From Salipaludibacillus neizhouensis (lineage in GTDB: Bacteria > Bacillota > Bacilli > Bacillales > Salisediminibacteriaceae): a stretch of DNA of 64,000 bases. The translations under genes and the position numbers were made by a program. The DNA lies in NCBI RefSeq assembly GCF_002886185.1, contig NZ_KZ614146.1, forward strand, positions 193,927 through 257,926, given 5' to 3'. Below the pieces are notes generated by a model. The model was given only the letters and a program-made list of their open reading frames with translations. It was not told the DNA's origin and ran no database searches. Shown here piece by piece: positions 49,121-57,718 of this stretch (the stretch's first letter is position 1; each line of letters begins with the position of its first letter).

Positions 49121-50143
49121 ATGAAGATGACTATTAAAGAAATTGCTAAGTTAGCGGGTGTTTCGCAAGCAACAGTTTCAAAAATTATTAATAATTATAG
49201 TGATGTTGGTGAAAAAACGAAAAAAAAAGTTTTAAACATCATGGATGAGCATGGATATCGTCCATCCTACTCAGCACAGTCATTAGCGAAAAATGTGACA
49301 AATGTTATCGGAGTAATTTATGCTGGTAAGATTAATGCTCAATTTAACCACCCGTATTTTGTTGAAGTAGTTAGTTCATTTAAAAAAACAATTGGCTTAA
49401 ATGGGTACGACCTTTTATTTTTTTCAAATGAAAGATTTCATAAAGGGGATGAAAACTATCTTGCCCGTTGCGCTCACTATAATGTGGATGGTTGCATTAT
49501 TATTGGGGGAGATGATGTTGAACCGTCCATTTATGATCTCGATCGTAGTACTATTCCCTGCATGGGAGTAGATATCGAGCTCAAGGGAGAAAGGTCAAGC
49601 TATATAATGACGGATAACAATAAAGTATCGAGTTTGACAGTGGAGCATTTTTATATGCAAGGTCATCGAGAAATAGCATTTATTGGCGGTAATGAAGGGT
49701 CTATGGTGACAGAGCAACGATTGCATGCCTTTAAAAATGCTATGACATCTTATGGAATACCTATAAGAGAAGAATGGATTTTGACTGGTGATTATTTTGA
49801 AGAAAGTGGCTATAAAGCGATGAAAAAATTGTTGGCATTCGATAAAGTACCTAGTGCTATTTTTGCTATTTCGGATCTAATGGCGATAGGTGCTTTGCAG
49901 GCTGTGAAAGATGAAGGCTTAAATGTAGAGGATTTTTCTATTATTGGTTGTGATGACATTATTGCATCACAATATGTCGATCCGCCCTTAACAACTGTGA
50001 GACAAAACAAAGAAAAACTAGGAAAGATTGCAGCTCTCATGCTAACGGACATTATTAAGGATAAACTGCAACCTTCTTTTGTTAAAGTTGAGCCAGAATT
50101 AATTATTAGAAAATCATGTAAAGCTAAAAAAATAAGTACTTAA
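49121..50143 (+). CDS. LacI-family transcriptional repressor
   Basis: The 340-residue protein has a LacI helix-turn-helix (TIKEIAKLAGVSQATVSKIINN, here given in part) with the hinge EHGYRPSYSAQSLA and a periplasmic-binding sensor domain ending in TTVRQNKEKLGKIAALML. It is divergent from GH1-ROK and upstream of the importer. Three copies of a CGAAA-CG-TTTCG-like operator flank it, so it probably controls both transcripts and responds to a beta-glucoside. GAAGGAG precedes the ATG. Confidence 0.92.
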   Translation: MKMTIKEIAKLAGVSQATVSKIINNYSDVGEKTKKKVLNIMDEHGYRPSYSAQSLAKNVTNVIGVIYAGKINAQFNHPYFVEVVSSFKKTIGLNGYDLLFFSNERFHKGDENYLARCAHYNVDGCIIIGGDDVEPSIYDLDRSTIPCMGVDIELKGERSSYIMTDNNKVSSLTVEHFYMQGHREIAFIGGNEGSMVTEQRLHAFKNAMTSYGIPIREEWILTGDYFEESGYKAMKKLLAFDKVPSAIFAISDLMAIGALQAVKDEGLNVEDFSIIGCDDIIASQYVDPPLTTVRQNKEKLGKIAALMLTDIIKDKLQPSFVKVEPELIIRKSCKAKKIST

Positions 50144-50222
50144 TTGCTTTTAGAGGAAACGGTTAACCTTCTTGTTTAGAAGGTAGTTTTTAAAATTCTT
50201 AGAGAAATATTGAATAAAGTGC

Positions 50223-50342
50223 TCGAATCCACTCTAGGCGGATGCTTTCCGCGGGCAATGCAACAGACTCCTCGGGAAATTCGTCCCTGTGGGGTCTTCA
50301 GCTATTGCTTTTCCCGAAGGGAGTCGCCGCCTTCGCTGCAGG
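50223..50342 (+). repeat. Full copy of intergenic repeat family A
   Basis: Closely matches 7961-8090 in sequence and orientation, from TCGAATCCACTCTAGGCGGA to GAGTCGCCGCCTTCGCT. Confidence 0.85.
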
Positions 50343-50481
50343 TTTTTATTATTGAATCCATAACTACAACACTTAATTGGTGGTTTTTACTGATACTGAG
50401 ATATTACGAGAGTTATAGCTTGATGAAAATAAACTTGTTGAGAACGTTCTCTTTATCAGGTAATAAAAGTAAAATAAATGA

Positions 50482-50510
50482 TTGACATTAAAATAAGTTG
50501 GATGTAAACT
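50482..50510 (+). promoter_or_regulatory. Promoter of the beta-glucoside importer operon
   Basis: TTGACA (50482-50487), 17 bases, TAAACT (50505-50510); an operator follows 15 bases later, in the usual place for repression. Confidence 0.6.
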
Positions 50511-50526
50511 AACATCAAGAAGTAAA

Positions 50527-50540
50527 CGAAACCGGTTTAG
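50527..50540. promoter_or_regulatory. LacI-type operator 1 of the importer operon
   Basis: CGAAACCGGTTTAG matches the perfect site at 50661 in 12 of 14 positions and lies just downstream of the promoter. Confidence 0.7.
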
Positions 50541-50579
50541 TGAGTATGAAAGAGAATGATTATATTTTTTTGCTGAATG

Positions 50580-50593
50580 TGTAAGCGCTTTAT
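50580..50593 (+). promoter_or_regulatory. cre-like site in the importer leader
   Basis: TGTAAGCGCTTTAT matches 12 of 14 cre positions. Confidence 0.6.
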
Positions 50594-50660
50594 ATTTTTT
50601 AAGTATAATAGTTTTAAAGACTTTTGTTTCTAAACTATATAGGAGTATCAATGTCTTATT

Positions 50661-50678
50661 TACGAAACCGGTTTCGTA
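50661..50678. promoter_or_regulatory. LacI-type operator 2, perfect palindrome
   Basis: TACGAAACCGGTTTCGTA is an 18-bp perfect palindrome centred 136-137 bases from operator 1, allowing a repression loop. Confidence 0.8.
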
Positions 50679-50794
50679 ATAATTGGATGTGTCTTTTGTT
50701 CAGACGATGATTGATTATTTTTAGGAGGTGGAAACTTCTTACTTCATGTTTTCGTGTTATGAAAATGATTAATTAAACTTAGGGGGTAAAATGG

Positions 50795-52144
50795 ATGAAA
50801 AAGTTAGGTTATATTACGATGTTGTCCTTGTTCACATTTTTAGGTGCTTGTTCTGATAATAGTGAAAATTCATCTTCTGATGGAAATGGTGATTCTAACA
50901 CTAATTCAGGCAATGAAGATGCCACTGTCAATGAAGAAAATGAAGGGGAAGAAACCGTTGTAGGTGGAGAAAGCGCTGAAGTGGAATTGTCATTTTGGTT
51001 ATTTGGCGCAACAGGTTATCCAGAATTAGCGAAAGAGTATATGGAGGAAAATCCAGAAATTTCAATCACATTTCAGGAAATAGAGATGGAGGATCATCAC
51101 AATAACTTATTCACAGCTCTTTCTGCTGGAAGTGGTGCACCTGATATGGCGGCAGTAGAGGTATCTGAGATGGGAAGATATCAAGATGCACAGGATCGCT
51201 TCCACAACCTTTATGACCTGGGAGCAAAGGAAATAAAAGGTGATTATCTAGAATGGGTTTGGGAAATTGGCGAAAATGTAGACGGAGACTTTTTGTTTGG
51301 TATTCCAACAGATATTGGGCCGACGGTAATGTTCTATCGTTCAGATGTTTTTGAAGAAGCGGGACTGCCATCAGAACCTGAAGACGTTGAAGCATTAATT
51401 CAAACCTGGGATGATTTTGAAGAAGCAGCAGCTACTATTCTTGAGGAAACAGGCGTCCCAATGGTGGATAACCCTGAATTAATGTTTAATGCTTTGAGAG
51501 ATCAGCAACCACAACAATATTTTGACGAAAATGATGAGTTAATTATCGAATCAACTTCAGATACAAAAGAGTCTTTCATGAAAAATGCCGATTTTATTGA
51601 AAAAGGATATGTTGGCTCGATGGAATTATGGTCCCCTGAATGGGGTGCTGGTATGGCAGAAGGAAACTATGCAACGCTACTTGCGCCAGCATGGATGCAA
51701 GGTCAAATCAAAGACAATGCTCCAGATGCAACGGAATGGAGAATTGCAACGCTTCCAGAAGGTGCCGGTAACTGGGGTGGATCGTGGATCACGATACCTG
51801 CAGAATCAGAACATGCAGAAGAAGCGTATGATTTCTTAACATGGCTGTTATCTCCAGAAGGACAGCTAAAAGCGTTTGAGAATATGGGACTGTTCCCGTC
51901 TGCTCCAGAGGTGTATGAAATGGAGGAGTTTGTAAACTACACGGATGATTATTTCGGAGGGCAGCATACGGCAGAAATTTTTGCTGAGGCTGCTTTACAA
52001 GTAGAGCACGTATACAAAGGGGAACATTATCCGGCTGTAAATCAGGAAATTCAGGATGGACTATATAATGTCCAAGAAGGTGTTGATAAAGAGGAAGAGT
52101 GGGCAGATATTTTAGAACGGGTAGATCAAAGGATTTCACGATAA
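50795..52144 (+). CDS. Sugar ABC solute-binding lipoprotein
   Basis: A signal peptide ending in FLGAC (cysteine near 19) and a long acidic Asn/Glu-rich linker lead into a family 1 sugar-binding fold (SFWLFGATGYPELAKEY; SAGSGAPDMAAVEVSEMG). It heads an importer operon controlled by the LacI-type sites upstream; beta-glucosides such as cellobiose are the likely ligand from context. An overlapping ATG at 50791 is out of frame. The leader of about 285 bases is unusually long. Confidence 0.87.
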   Translation: MKKLGYITMLSLFTFLGACSDNSENSSSDGNGDSNTNSGNEDATVNEENEGEETVVGGESAEVELSFWLFGATGYPELAKEYMEENPEISITFQEIEMEDHHNNLFTALSAGSGAPDMAAVEVSEMGRYQDAQDRFHNLYDLGAKEIKGDYLEWVWEIGENVDGDFLFGIPTDIGPTVMFYRSDVFEEAGLPSEPEDVEALIQTWDDFEEAAATILEETGVPMVDNPELMFNALRDQQPQQYFDENDELIIESTSDTKESFMKNADFIEKGYVGSMELWSPEWGAGMAEGNYATLLAPAWMQGQIKDNAPDATEWRIATLPEGAGNWGGSWITIPAESEHAEEAYDFLTWLLSPEGQLKAFENMGLFPSAPEVYEMEEFVNYTDDYFGGQHTAEIFAEAALQVEHVYKGEHYPAVNQEIQDGLYNVQEGVDKEEEWADILERVDQRISR

Positions 52145-52225
52145 CTTTAGTAACGAGGATAGGTACGGTGCGACGTCCGTGCTGTATCTGCCCTTCATGA
52201 TTTAGTGAAAGGAGGAGGTATTCAT

Positions 52226-53173
52226 ATGTCGTTGGAGTTAGAAAAATCAGTACCCCAAACACCTAAAAAACGAACTTTTTCACAGAAGAAGAAAAATATT
52301 GTATCAGGTTACTTATTTATCTCTCCATTCTACTTACTGTTCCTGATTTTCGGACTATTTCCGATAGGTTTCAGCTTTTATTTAGCTTTTTTCAGTTGGA
52401 ATGGACTCGGAGCAATGGATTTTGTCGGTTTGAATAACTTTGTAATCATCTTTAATGATCCTCTGTTTTGGAAATCTGTTTATAACACGATTGTCATTGG
52501 AGTAATGGGAACCGCGCCGCAACTTATTGTTGGGATATTACTAGCTTTTGCTTTAAACTCTGTATTAATTAAAAGCAAATCCTTGTTCCGGGTGGCAATA
52601 TTTTTACCTTATGTTACGTCAATCGTGGCTGTGGCTATTGTATTCAGTGTATTATTCAGCAATCAGGAATTTGGACTTGTGAATTCTATATTAAGTATTT
52701 TTGGAATAGAACCTATTACTTGGACCCGCTCAGAATGGGGGACGAAAGTTGCGATTTCAGCAATGGTATTTTGGAGATGGCTAGGATATAACACGATTAT
52801 TTATCTTGCAGGGATGCAAGCAATCCCAAATGATTTATATGAGGCGTCAAAAATAGATGGAGCTACGCTAAGGCAACAAATTTGGCATATTACGATTCCT
52901 CTATTAAAGCCTTTTATTTTATTTACAGTATTCACTTCGACCATTGGAGCACTTCAACTTTTTGCAGAACCACATATTTTCCAGGGGCGTGGTGGTAGAC
53001 CAGAAGGAATAACTGTCGTTGTATATCTTTATAGAGAAGCTTTTGATAGTAATTTCTTTGGAACGGCATCCGCTACAGCAATTGCATTGTTTTTCTTAAT
53101 CATTATAATTTCCGCGCTAAATATGTACTTTACTAATCGATTGGGTAATTCGAGTAAGGTGGGATCTAAATGA
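52226..53173 (+). CDS. Sugar ABC permease (MalF-type)
   Basis: The 315-residue permease has a short hydrophilic start, then YLFISPFYLLFLIFGLFPIG and the EAA loop LYEASKIDGATLRQQIWHITIP near 207-228. ATG 52226 follows AAAGGAGGAGG with 7-base spacing. It overlaps the next permease by four bases (ATGA). Confidence 0.9.
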   Translation: MSLELEKSVPQTPKKRTFSQKKKNIVSGYLFISPFYLLFLIFGLFPIGFSFYLAFFSWNGLGAMDFVGLNNFVIIFNDPLFWKSVYNTIVIGVMGTAPQLIVGILLAFALNSVLIKSKSLFRVAIFLPYVTSIVAVAIVFSVLFSNQEFGLVNSILSIFGIEPITWTRSEWGTKVAISAMVFWRWLGYNTIIYLAGMQAIPNDLYEASKIDGATLRQQIWHITIPLLKPFILFTVFTSTIGALQLFAEPHIFQGRGGRPEGITVVVYLYREAFDSNFFGTASATAIALFFLIIIISALNMYFTNRLGNSSKVGSK

Positions 53174-54027
53174 AACAAAATAAAAACGAAGAAATAGGTA
53201 TCAAGAAATTCTCACTGTCAAAATTACTTGTTTACACTATGTTAATCGGAATCTCTCTTGTTTCTTTGTTTCCGTTTTACTGGATGTTTGTTATGGCTAC
53301 GAATTCAAATAACATGATCAATAAAACTCCACCGGTTGTCATTCCCGGTCCTTTTTTTAAAGAAAACTTCGAAAAAGTGCTAGATAGCATCCCTTTTTTT
53401 GGATCAATGCTAAATTCGCTAATTGTAGCATCTTCTGTAACGTTAGGAGTTATCGTTCTTTGTTCACTTGCAGGATTTGCTTTTGCTAAATTAGAGTTTC
53501 CAGGCAGGAATATTCTATTTCTGTTTATTTTAGGGACAATGATGATTCCGCCTCAGTTAGGGTTGATTCCTCAGTATTTTATCATCACAGAGTTAGGATG
53601 GTTAAGCCAATTAAAGGCAGTAATCATACCAGGACTTATGAATGCATTCGGAATATTTTGGATGAGACAATACATTGCAAGTGGGGTTCATGATGAGATA
53701 ATTGAAGCGGCAAGGATTGACGGTTGTTCTAACTTTAGAATCTATTGGAACATTGTTATACCAATGGTTTTACCTGCTTTTGCAACACTTGGTATCATCG
53801 TTTTTATGACAATATGGGGAGACTACATGTGGCCTTTAGTTGTATTGCAAGACCAATCGATGCATACCATTCAAGTAGCTCTGCGATCGTTAATGGATGA
53901 CCGGGTAAGAGATTACGGGATGATTTTATCCGGAACATTCTGGGCAACCGTGCCTTTAATTATCGTATTCCTTTTATTTAATCGTTTGTTTATAAAAAGT
54001 ATTACTGATGGTGCAGTTAAAAGTTAA
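53170..54027 (+). CDS. Sugar ABC permease (MalG-type)
   Basis: The 285-residue permease shows the EAA loop IIEAARIDGCSNFRIYWNIVIP near 177-198 and six helices. It is the last gene of the operon; no ATPase is encoded. A terminator follows. Confidence 0.9.
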   Translation: MKQNKNEEIGIKKFSLSKLLVYTMLIGISLVSLFPFYWMFVMATNSNNMINKTPPVVIPGPFFKENFEKVLDSIPFFGSMLNSLIVASSVTLGVIVLCSLAGFAFAKLEFPGRNILFLFILGTMMIPPQLGLIPQYFIITELGWLSQLKAVIIPGLMNAFGIFWMRQYIASGVHDEIIEAARIDGCSNFRIYWNIVIPMVLPAFATLGIIVFMTIWGDYMWPLVVLQDQSMHTIQVALRSLMDDRVRDYGMILSGTFWATVPLIIVFLLFNRLFIKSITDGAVKS

Positions 54028-54370
54028 TTGGAAGTTGAATTATATTAGAAACGTAAATTCTACTAAATAATCTCACCGGCATCATTGCTGGTGGGATTAT
54101 TTTTTTCACGATAAATTCCCTCAATAAGAGGACAACATCCAAATGAATCAGCATAAACAATAAGATTGTCAAAAGTATACATTCGTGAGAAAATAAACTT
54201 AACAGAAAATTTAATTAATTTTCTTGCGAAACTTTTGAAGAAGTGAAAGGCGACGAATGTAAGGAAAGTTTAGTTTTAGCCATTAGCAAAATCCGAGTAG
54301 TACCAACCTATTCTACTTAATCAACAATTTATAATAAAAAAGTATTAGTTTAACAGGATGAGGTGATGGG
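54028..54370. other. Intergenic stretch before the PucR gene
   Basis: Apart from the terminator at 54065 there is only an AGAAAATT-TAAT-AATTTTCT palindrome near 54203-54222, of unknown role. No gene and no clear promoter. Confidence 0.5.
54065..54106 (+). terminator. Terminator of the beta-glucoside importer operon
   Basis: AATAATCTCACCGGC pairs with GCTGGTGGGATTATT (two G-T pairs), followed by a run of T. Confidence 0.85.
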
Positions 54371-56056
54371 ATGGGTTTAGCGGCAAAAAAAGTTGTTGCA
54401 CTCTCGATATTAAATGATTCTGTCATAAAAGTAGGAGAAGAGTATATAGATCAAAAATCGGTCGAGTGGATCTCCGTGATCGAAATGCCAGTAGAAAATT
54501 TTGTTCGAGAAAATGAATTTGTTCTTACTACTGGAATAGGATGTCATGGGGATCCAAAGTTATTGGAACAATTTGTGAAAGACGTCATTCAATCAGGTGC
54601 CTCTATGTTAGGAATTGCAACAGGAAGGTATGTTTTCGATTTCCCTGATCAGTTAATTACTTTGGCAAAGAACCATCAATTTCCGATTATCGATATTCCT
54701 TGGGATATTCGTTTTGGTGATATCATGCAGATGGTGTTGGAAGAAATAAATAAAGATAAAAAAACAGAACGGCAGCAATCGGAGGAAGTGAGACAAGAAC
54801 TTATTAACGATGTGTTGCAAAGCAAAGGATTGGAAGAGATTGCGGACGGTATTTTTAAACATATTAAATTGCCGATTATTATTAATGACTACGTTAAAAA
54901 GATTAGAACCTCTAAGCATGTTGAGAAAGATATTATCTCGATTTTCACCCACGAAGAAATGATTCCCACTCAAGACCCAAGTATGTTTGAAGGAACATAC
55001 GTAGATCACCCCCTTTATCCACATATGGAGGAGTATAAAGTTGGGGAACAAAGATGGTACCAACTTTTAATTGCCACAAATCACCGAAAACAAGGGTACC
55101 TTTGGTTTCGTTTAGAGAAAAAAGAGAATTTGACTTGGTTTGTTATGAACGTTTTGGAGCATTCATTAACAGCATGTGCCCTTTATTTTTTAAAAGAGAA
55201 TGCAATAGAAATGACTGAAATCCGATTAAAGGATAATTTTTTGCTACAGTTGTCCAAGGATAAAAAGCCTAATGAACAAGATCTTAAATCAAAAGCACAG
55301 CTTTTAGGCTATGACTTAGATTTGACTTATTTGTGTATAGTGGGTGAAATTAGTTGGAAAGAGGAATATGCGGACTTCCCAAAATTAAAGAAGGATAGTC
55401 CAACCACTTCGTCGTTACAAAGTATAAACTATTACATTCAGAAGGAAGTCACAAATGCTGCAAATTTACTCGATAGAAAAACCATGGCTACGTTTGATGA
55501 AAATGAGGTCATTATCTATTTAGAAACAGATCACCATTTGCATACGGAAACTGCGAATCAGTTTTTGGATACGATTGATCGCCGGTTAAATGAATTGCTG
55601 ACAGAAGTAGAGATGTCTTGGGGGATTGCCGCGCGGAAAAATAATAACAGTGGTTTTCATGAAAGTTACTATGAAGCTAAAACGGCCTTAGAGATTGGGC
55701 AACAGCAATTTGGGTGCGGAGAACGTATCTTTTTTAAAGACACAAGAATTAATCGACTATTAATAACTGTTTCAAGCGATAGCACGGTGAATCAGATAGT
55801 TCAAGATACAATAAAGCCGTTAATTGAGTACGATAAAAAACGAAAGACTGATTTGATTCAAACGTTTATGGCTTACAACAAATATAAGGGCAATGTAAGT
55901 CAAACGGCTAGGGCGCTTAACTTGCACCGTCAATCTCTTCTTTATCGTTTAAGAAATATTGAGTCTTTAACGCAATTATCGTTGGTCAATTCTGATGATG
56001 TTTTCCTTTTGGAATTAAGTATTCGTTTATGGATGTTTCGAAAAATTGAATATTGA
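54371..56056 (+). CDS. PucR-family transcriptional regulator
   Basis: The 561-residue protein has the PucR N-terminal domain (FVLTTGIGCHGDPKLLEQFVKDVI, about 55-80, and FPIIDIPWDIRFGDI near 106), a GGDEF-like middle and the C-terminal PucR helix-turn-helix (TFMAYNKYKGNVSQTARALNLHRQSLLYRLRNIE, about 498-531, given in part). Such regulators usually activate catabolism of nitrogen compounds in response to the substrate. It lies ahead of, and reads toward, the M24-PLP-dehydrogenase operon, which it probably controls. GAGGTG precedes ATG 54371. Confidence 0.9.
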   Translation: MGLAAKKVVALSILNDSVIKVGEEYIDQKSVEWISVIEMPVENFVRENEFVLTTGIGCHGDPKLLEQFVKDVIQSGASMLGIATGRYVFDFPDQLITLAKNHQFPIIDIPWDIRFGDIMQMVLEEINKDKKTERQQSEEVRQELINDVLQSKGLEEIADGIFKHIKLPIIINDYVKKIRTSKHVEKDIISIFTHEEMIPTQDPSMFEGTYVDHPLYPHMEEYKVGEQRWYQLLIATNHRKQGYLWFRLEKKENLTWFVMNVLEHSLTACALYFLKENAIEMTEIRLKDNFLLQLSKDKKPNEQDLKSKAQLLGYDLDLTYLCIVGEISWKEEYADFPKLKKDSPTTSSLQSINYYIQKEVTNAANLLDRKTMATFDENEVIIYLETDHHLHTETANQFLDTIDRRLNELLTEVEMSWGIAARKNNNSGFHESYYEAKTALEIGQQQFGCGERIFFKDTRINRLLITVSSDSTVNQIVQDTIKPLIEYDKKRKTDLIQTFMAYNKYKGNVSQTARALNLHRQSLLYRLRNIESLTQLSLVNSDDVFLLELSIRLWMFRKIEY

Positions 56057-56071
56057 ATGATGATAGTTGTG

Positions 56072-56098
56072 GGCAGCCTTTGGGTTGCCTTTTTTTAA
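56072..56098 (+). terminator. Terminator of the PucR gene
   Basis: Stem GGCAGCC / GGTTGCC with a 4-base loop and eight T. Confidence 0.85.
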
Positions 56099-56332
56099 TG
56101 CGGGAAAGTAAGTTTGCGGATGAATGAGTGGATGGAGCATTGATATGAAAGGGTCGAGCGTTGAGATGAACGCGCAGTGTACTCAAATGAATGGGAAAGG
56201 AGCGGAAATGAGTGCGTAATCGGAAAATGAATACGTCGTGCGTTGAAATGAACGCGTCGTCCTCTCAAATAAACGTGTCAACCCCTTAAATGACCGGGAA
56301 ATCAGTATAAAAATGAGAGGATGACAAACAAA
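56098..56332 (+). repeat. Degenerate 21-bp tandem repeat array
   Basis: Units starting ATGAACGCGTCG-like recur at 56124, 56145, 56166, 56187, 56208, 56227, 56248, 56269, 56290 and about 56311: spacing 21 except one of 19. The consensus is roughly ATGAAYGCGTCGNNCNNTSAA. The period preserves reading frame, and short plus frames read MNAS-like heptads, but stops interrupt them. There are no unrelated spacers, so it is not CRISPR. Confidence 0.85.
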
Positions 56333-56484
56333 GAAACAAAATAGCAGAAAATCTCTCCTAAAGTTGTATAAAAGGCGGTGATAAAACTTCATACACATTG
56401 TACATTACATAATGAAGTGTATTGGAATAGACTGAGAGTAAGAAAAGTCCTAATATTCAGACTTACAAAAGAGAGGTGAATGGA
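56333..56484. promoter_or_regulatory. Upstream region of the M24 operon with a dyad
   Basis: ACTTCAT (56386-56392) and ATGAAGT (56412-56418) form a dyad around an A/T-rich centre and could be the site of the PucR-type activator (inference). No convincing sigma-A promoter was found. Confidence 0.4.
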
Positions 56485-57696
56485 ATGCTACCTTTTGATA
56501 TTTTAGAATATCAAAAACGTATGAATGAAACAAAGGTAAAGATGGAGAGTCGGGGTATTGATGTGCTACTCATAACCGATCCGGCCAATATGAATTATTT
56601 AACAGGGTATGATGCATGGTCGTTTTATGTTCATCAAATGGTAGTGATTATTATTGATGAGCCTCAGCCTATTTGGTTAGGAAGATTTCAGGATGCTAAT
56701 GGTGCCAAAGCGACAACATGGATTTATGATCAGAATATTATTGCTTACCCTGATTATTATGTTCAATCCGATACGCATCATCCGATGGAGTTCTTCGGAG
56801 AAATCATTGAGCAAATCGGACATGGAAATCGAAGAATTGGTGTAGAGATGGATAGCTACTATTTTACGGCAAAAGCTTTTCTTAAATTAAAAGCTTCGTT
56901 AGCGAATGCAACTTTTGTTGATGGAGATCTTCTTGTAAATGAAGTGCGTATTATTAAATCTAATCAAGAAATAGAATATATGAAACGGGCAGCGGTTATT
57001 GCTGATCAAGCAATGTATAAAGGCGTAGATAGAATTCGTGCTGGTATAAGAGAGTGTGATGCCGCAGCAACAATCTACTACAATATGATCTCTGGTACCG
57101 ATGCTTTCGGCGGCGATTATCCGTCAATCGTTCCTTTGATGCCATCCGGTAAAAATACGGGCATTCCACATCTCACTTGGACAGATAGAAAGTTTGAAGA
57201 AGGGGATTCAGTGATCGTGGAATTAGCAGGTTGTTACAAACGATATCATGTGCCTTTAGCACGAACGATCAATATTGGGAAACCATCTTCCCAGTTAGAC
57301 GGAATCATTCCGATTGTGCAGGAAGGGATTCATGAAGTTTTGACAAAAGCAAAACCTGGAGTGACGTGTGGGGAATTAGAAGAAGTATGGCGAAATAGTA
57401 TTGGGCAGTACGGTATAAAAAAAGAAGCGAGACTTGGTTACTCGGTCGGATTAGGGTATCCACCAGATTGGGGCGAGCATACGGCAAGTATTCGAAAAGG
57501 TGATCGAACCGTTTTACAGCCAAATATGACCTTTCACTTAATACCGGCGTTGTGGTTTGATCGATGTGGAGTAGAAATGAGTGAAACGTTCAGAGTAACG
57601 GATGAAGGCTGTGAAACGTTTACGACTTTTCCAAGGGAGTTGGTCATCCAGCATCCTTTTATGATCAGCCAACAGCAAGGTGAGGAAATCAGCTAA
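56485..57696 (+). CDS. M24-family hydrolase, creatinase/DoeA-like
   Basis: The 403-residue protein has an N-terminal creatinase domain (about 1-150) and a C-terminal pita-bread domain (about 165-395). The peptidase metal ligands are not kept: the segment reads VELAGCYKRYHVPLARTI where aminopeptidases have two Asp, and LGYPPDWGEHTASI replaces the His motif. The same pattern occurs in ectoine hydrolase DoeA/EutD, the closest family I recognise; these cleave C-N bonds of small nitrogen compounds. ATG 56485 follows GAGAGG by 8 bases. It heads the operon and its end is 22 bases from the PLP gene. Substrate unknown; see findings. Confidence 0.82.
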   Translation: MLPFDILEYQKRMNETKVKMESRGIDVLLITDPANMNYLTGYDAWSFYVHQMVVIIIDEPQPIWLGRFQDANGAKATTWIYDQNIIAYPDYYVQSDTHHPMEFFGEIIEQIGHGNRRIGVEMDSYYFTAKAFLKLKASLANATFVDGDLLVNEVRIIKSNQEIEYMKRAAVIADQAMYKGVDRIRAGIRECDAAATIYYNMISGTDAFGGDYPSIVPLMPSGKNTGIPHLTWTDRKFEEGDSVIVELAGCYKRYHVPLARTINIGKPSSQLDGIIPIVQEGIHEVLTKAKPGVTCGELEEVWRNSIGQYGIKKEARLGYSVGLGYPPDWGEHTASIRKGDRTVLQPNMTFHLIPALWFDRCGVEMSETFRVTDEGCETFTTFPRELVIQHPFMISQQQGEEIS

Positions 57697-57718
57697 TAAA
57701 AAAAGGGGGATATTTAAG

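Larger units (their letters stand above)
50144..50794. other. Regulatory region of the beta-glucoside importer
   Basis: No gene. It holds repeat A (50223-50342), a promoter, two LacI-type operators and a cre box, listed separately. A further AGGAGGTGG near 50731 is followed by a minute frame (MFSCYEND), perhaps a leader peptide or a remnant. Confidence 0.6.

Noticed and set aside
56098-56332. CRISPR array
   Set aside because: The units are contiguous 21-base repeats with gradual divergence, without unrelated spacers and without cas genes nearby.
56183-56398. Minus-strand frame with a heptad pattern
   Set aside because: The pattern comes from the 21-base tandem repeats; there is no ribosome site, and stops interrupt the other frames.
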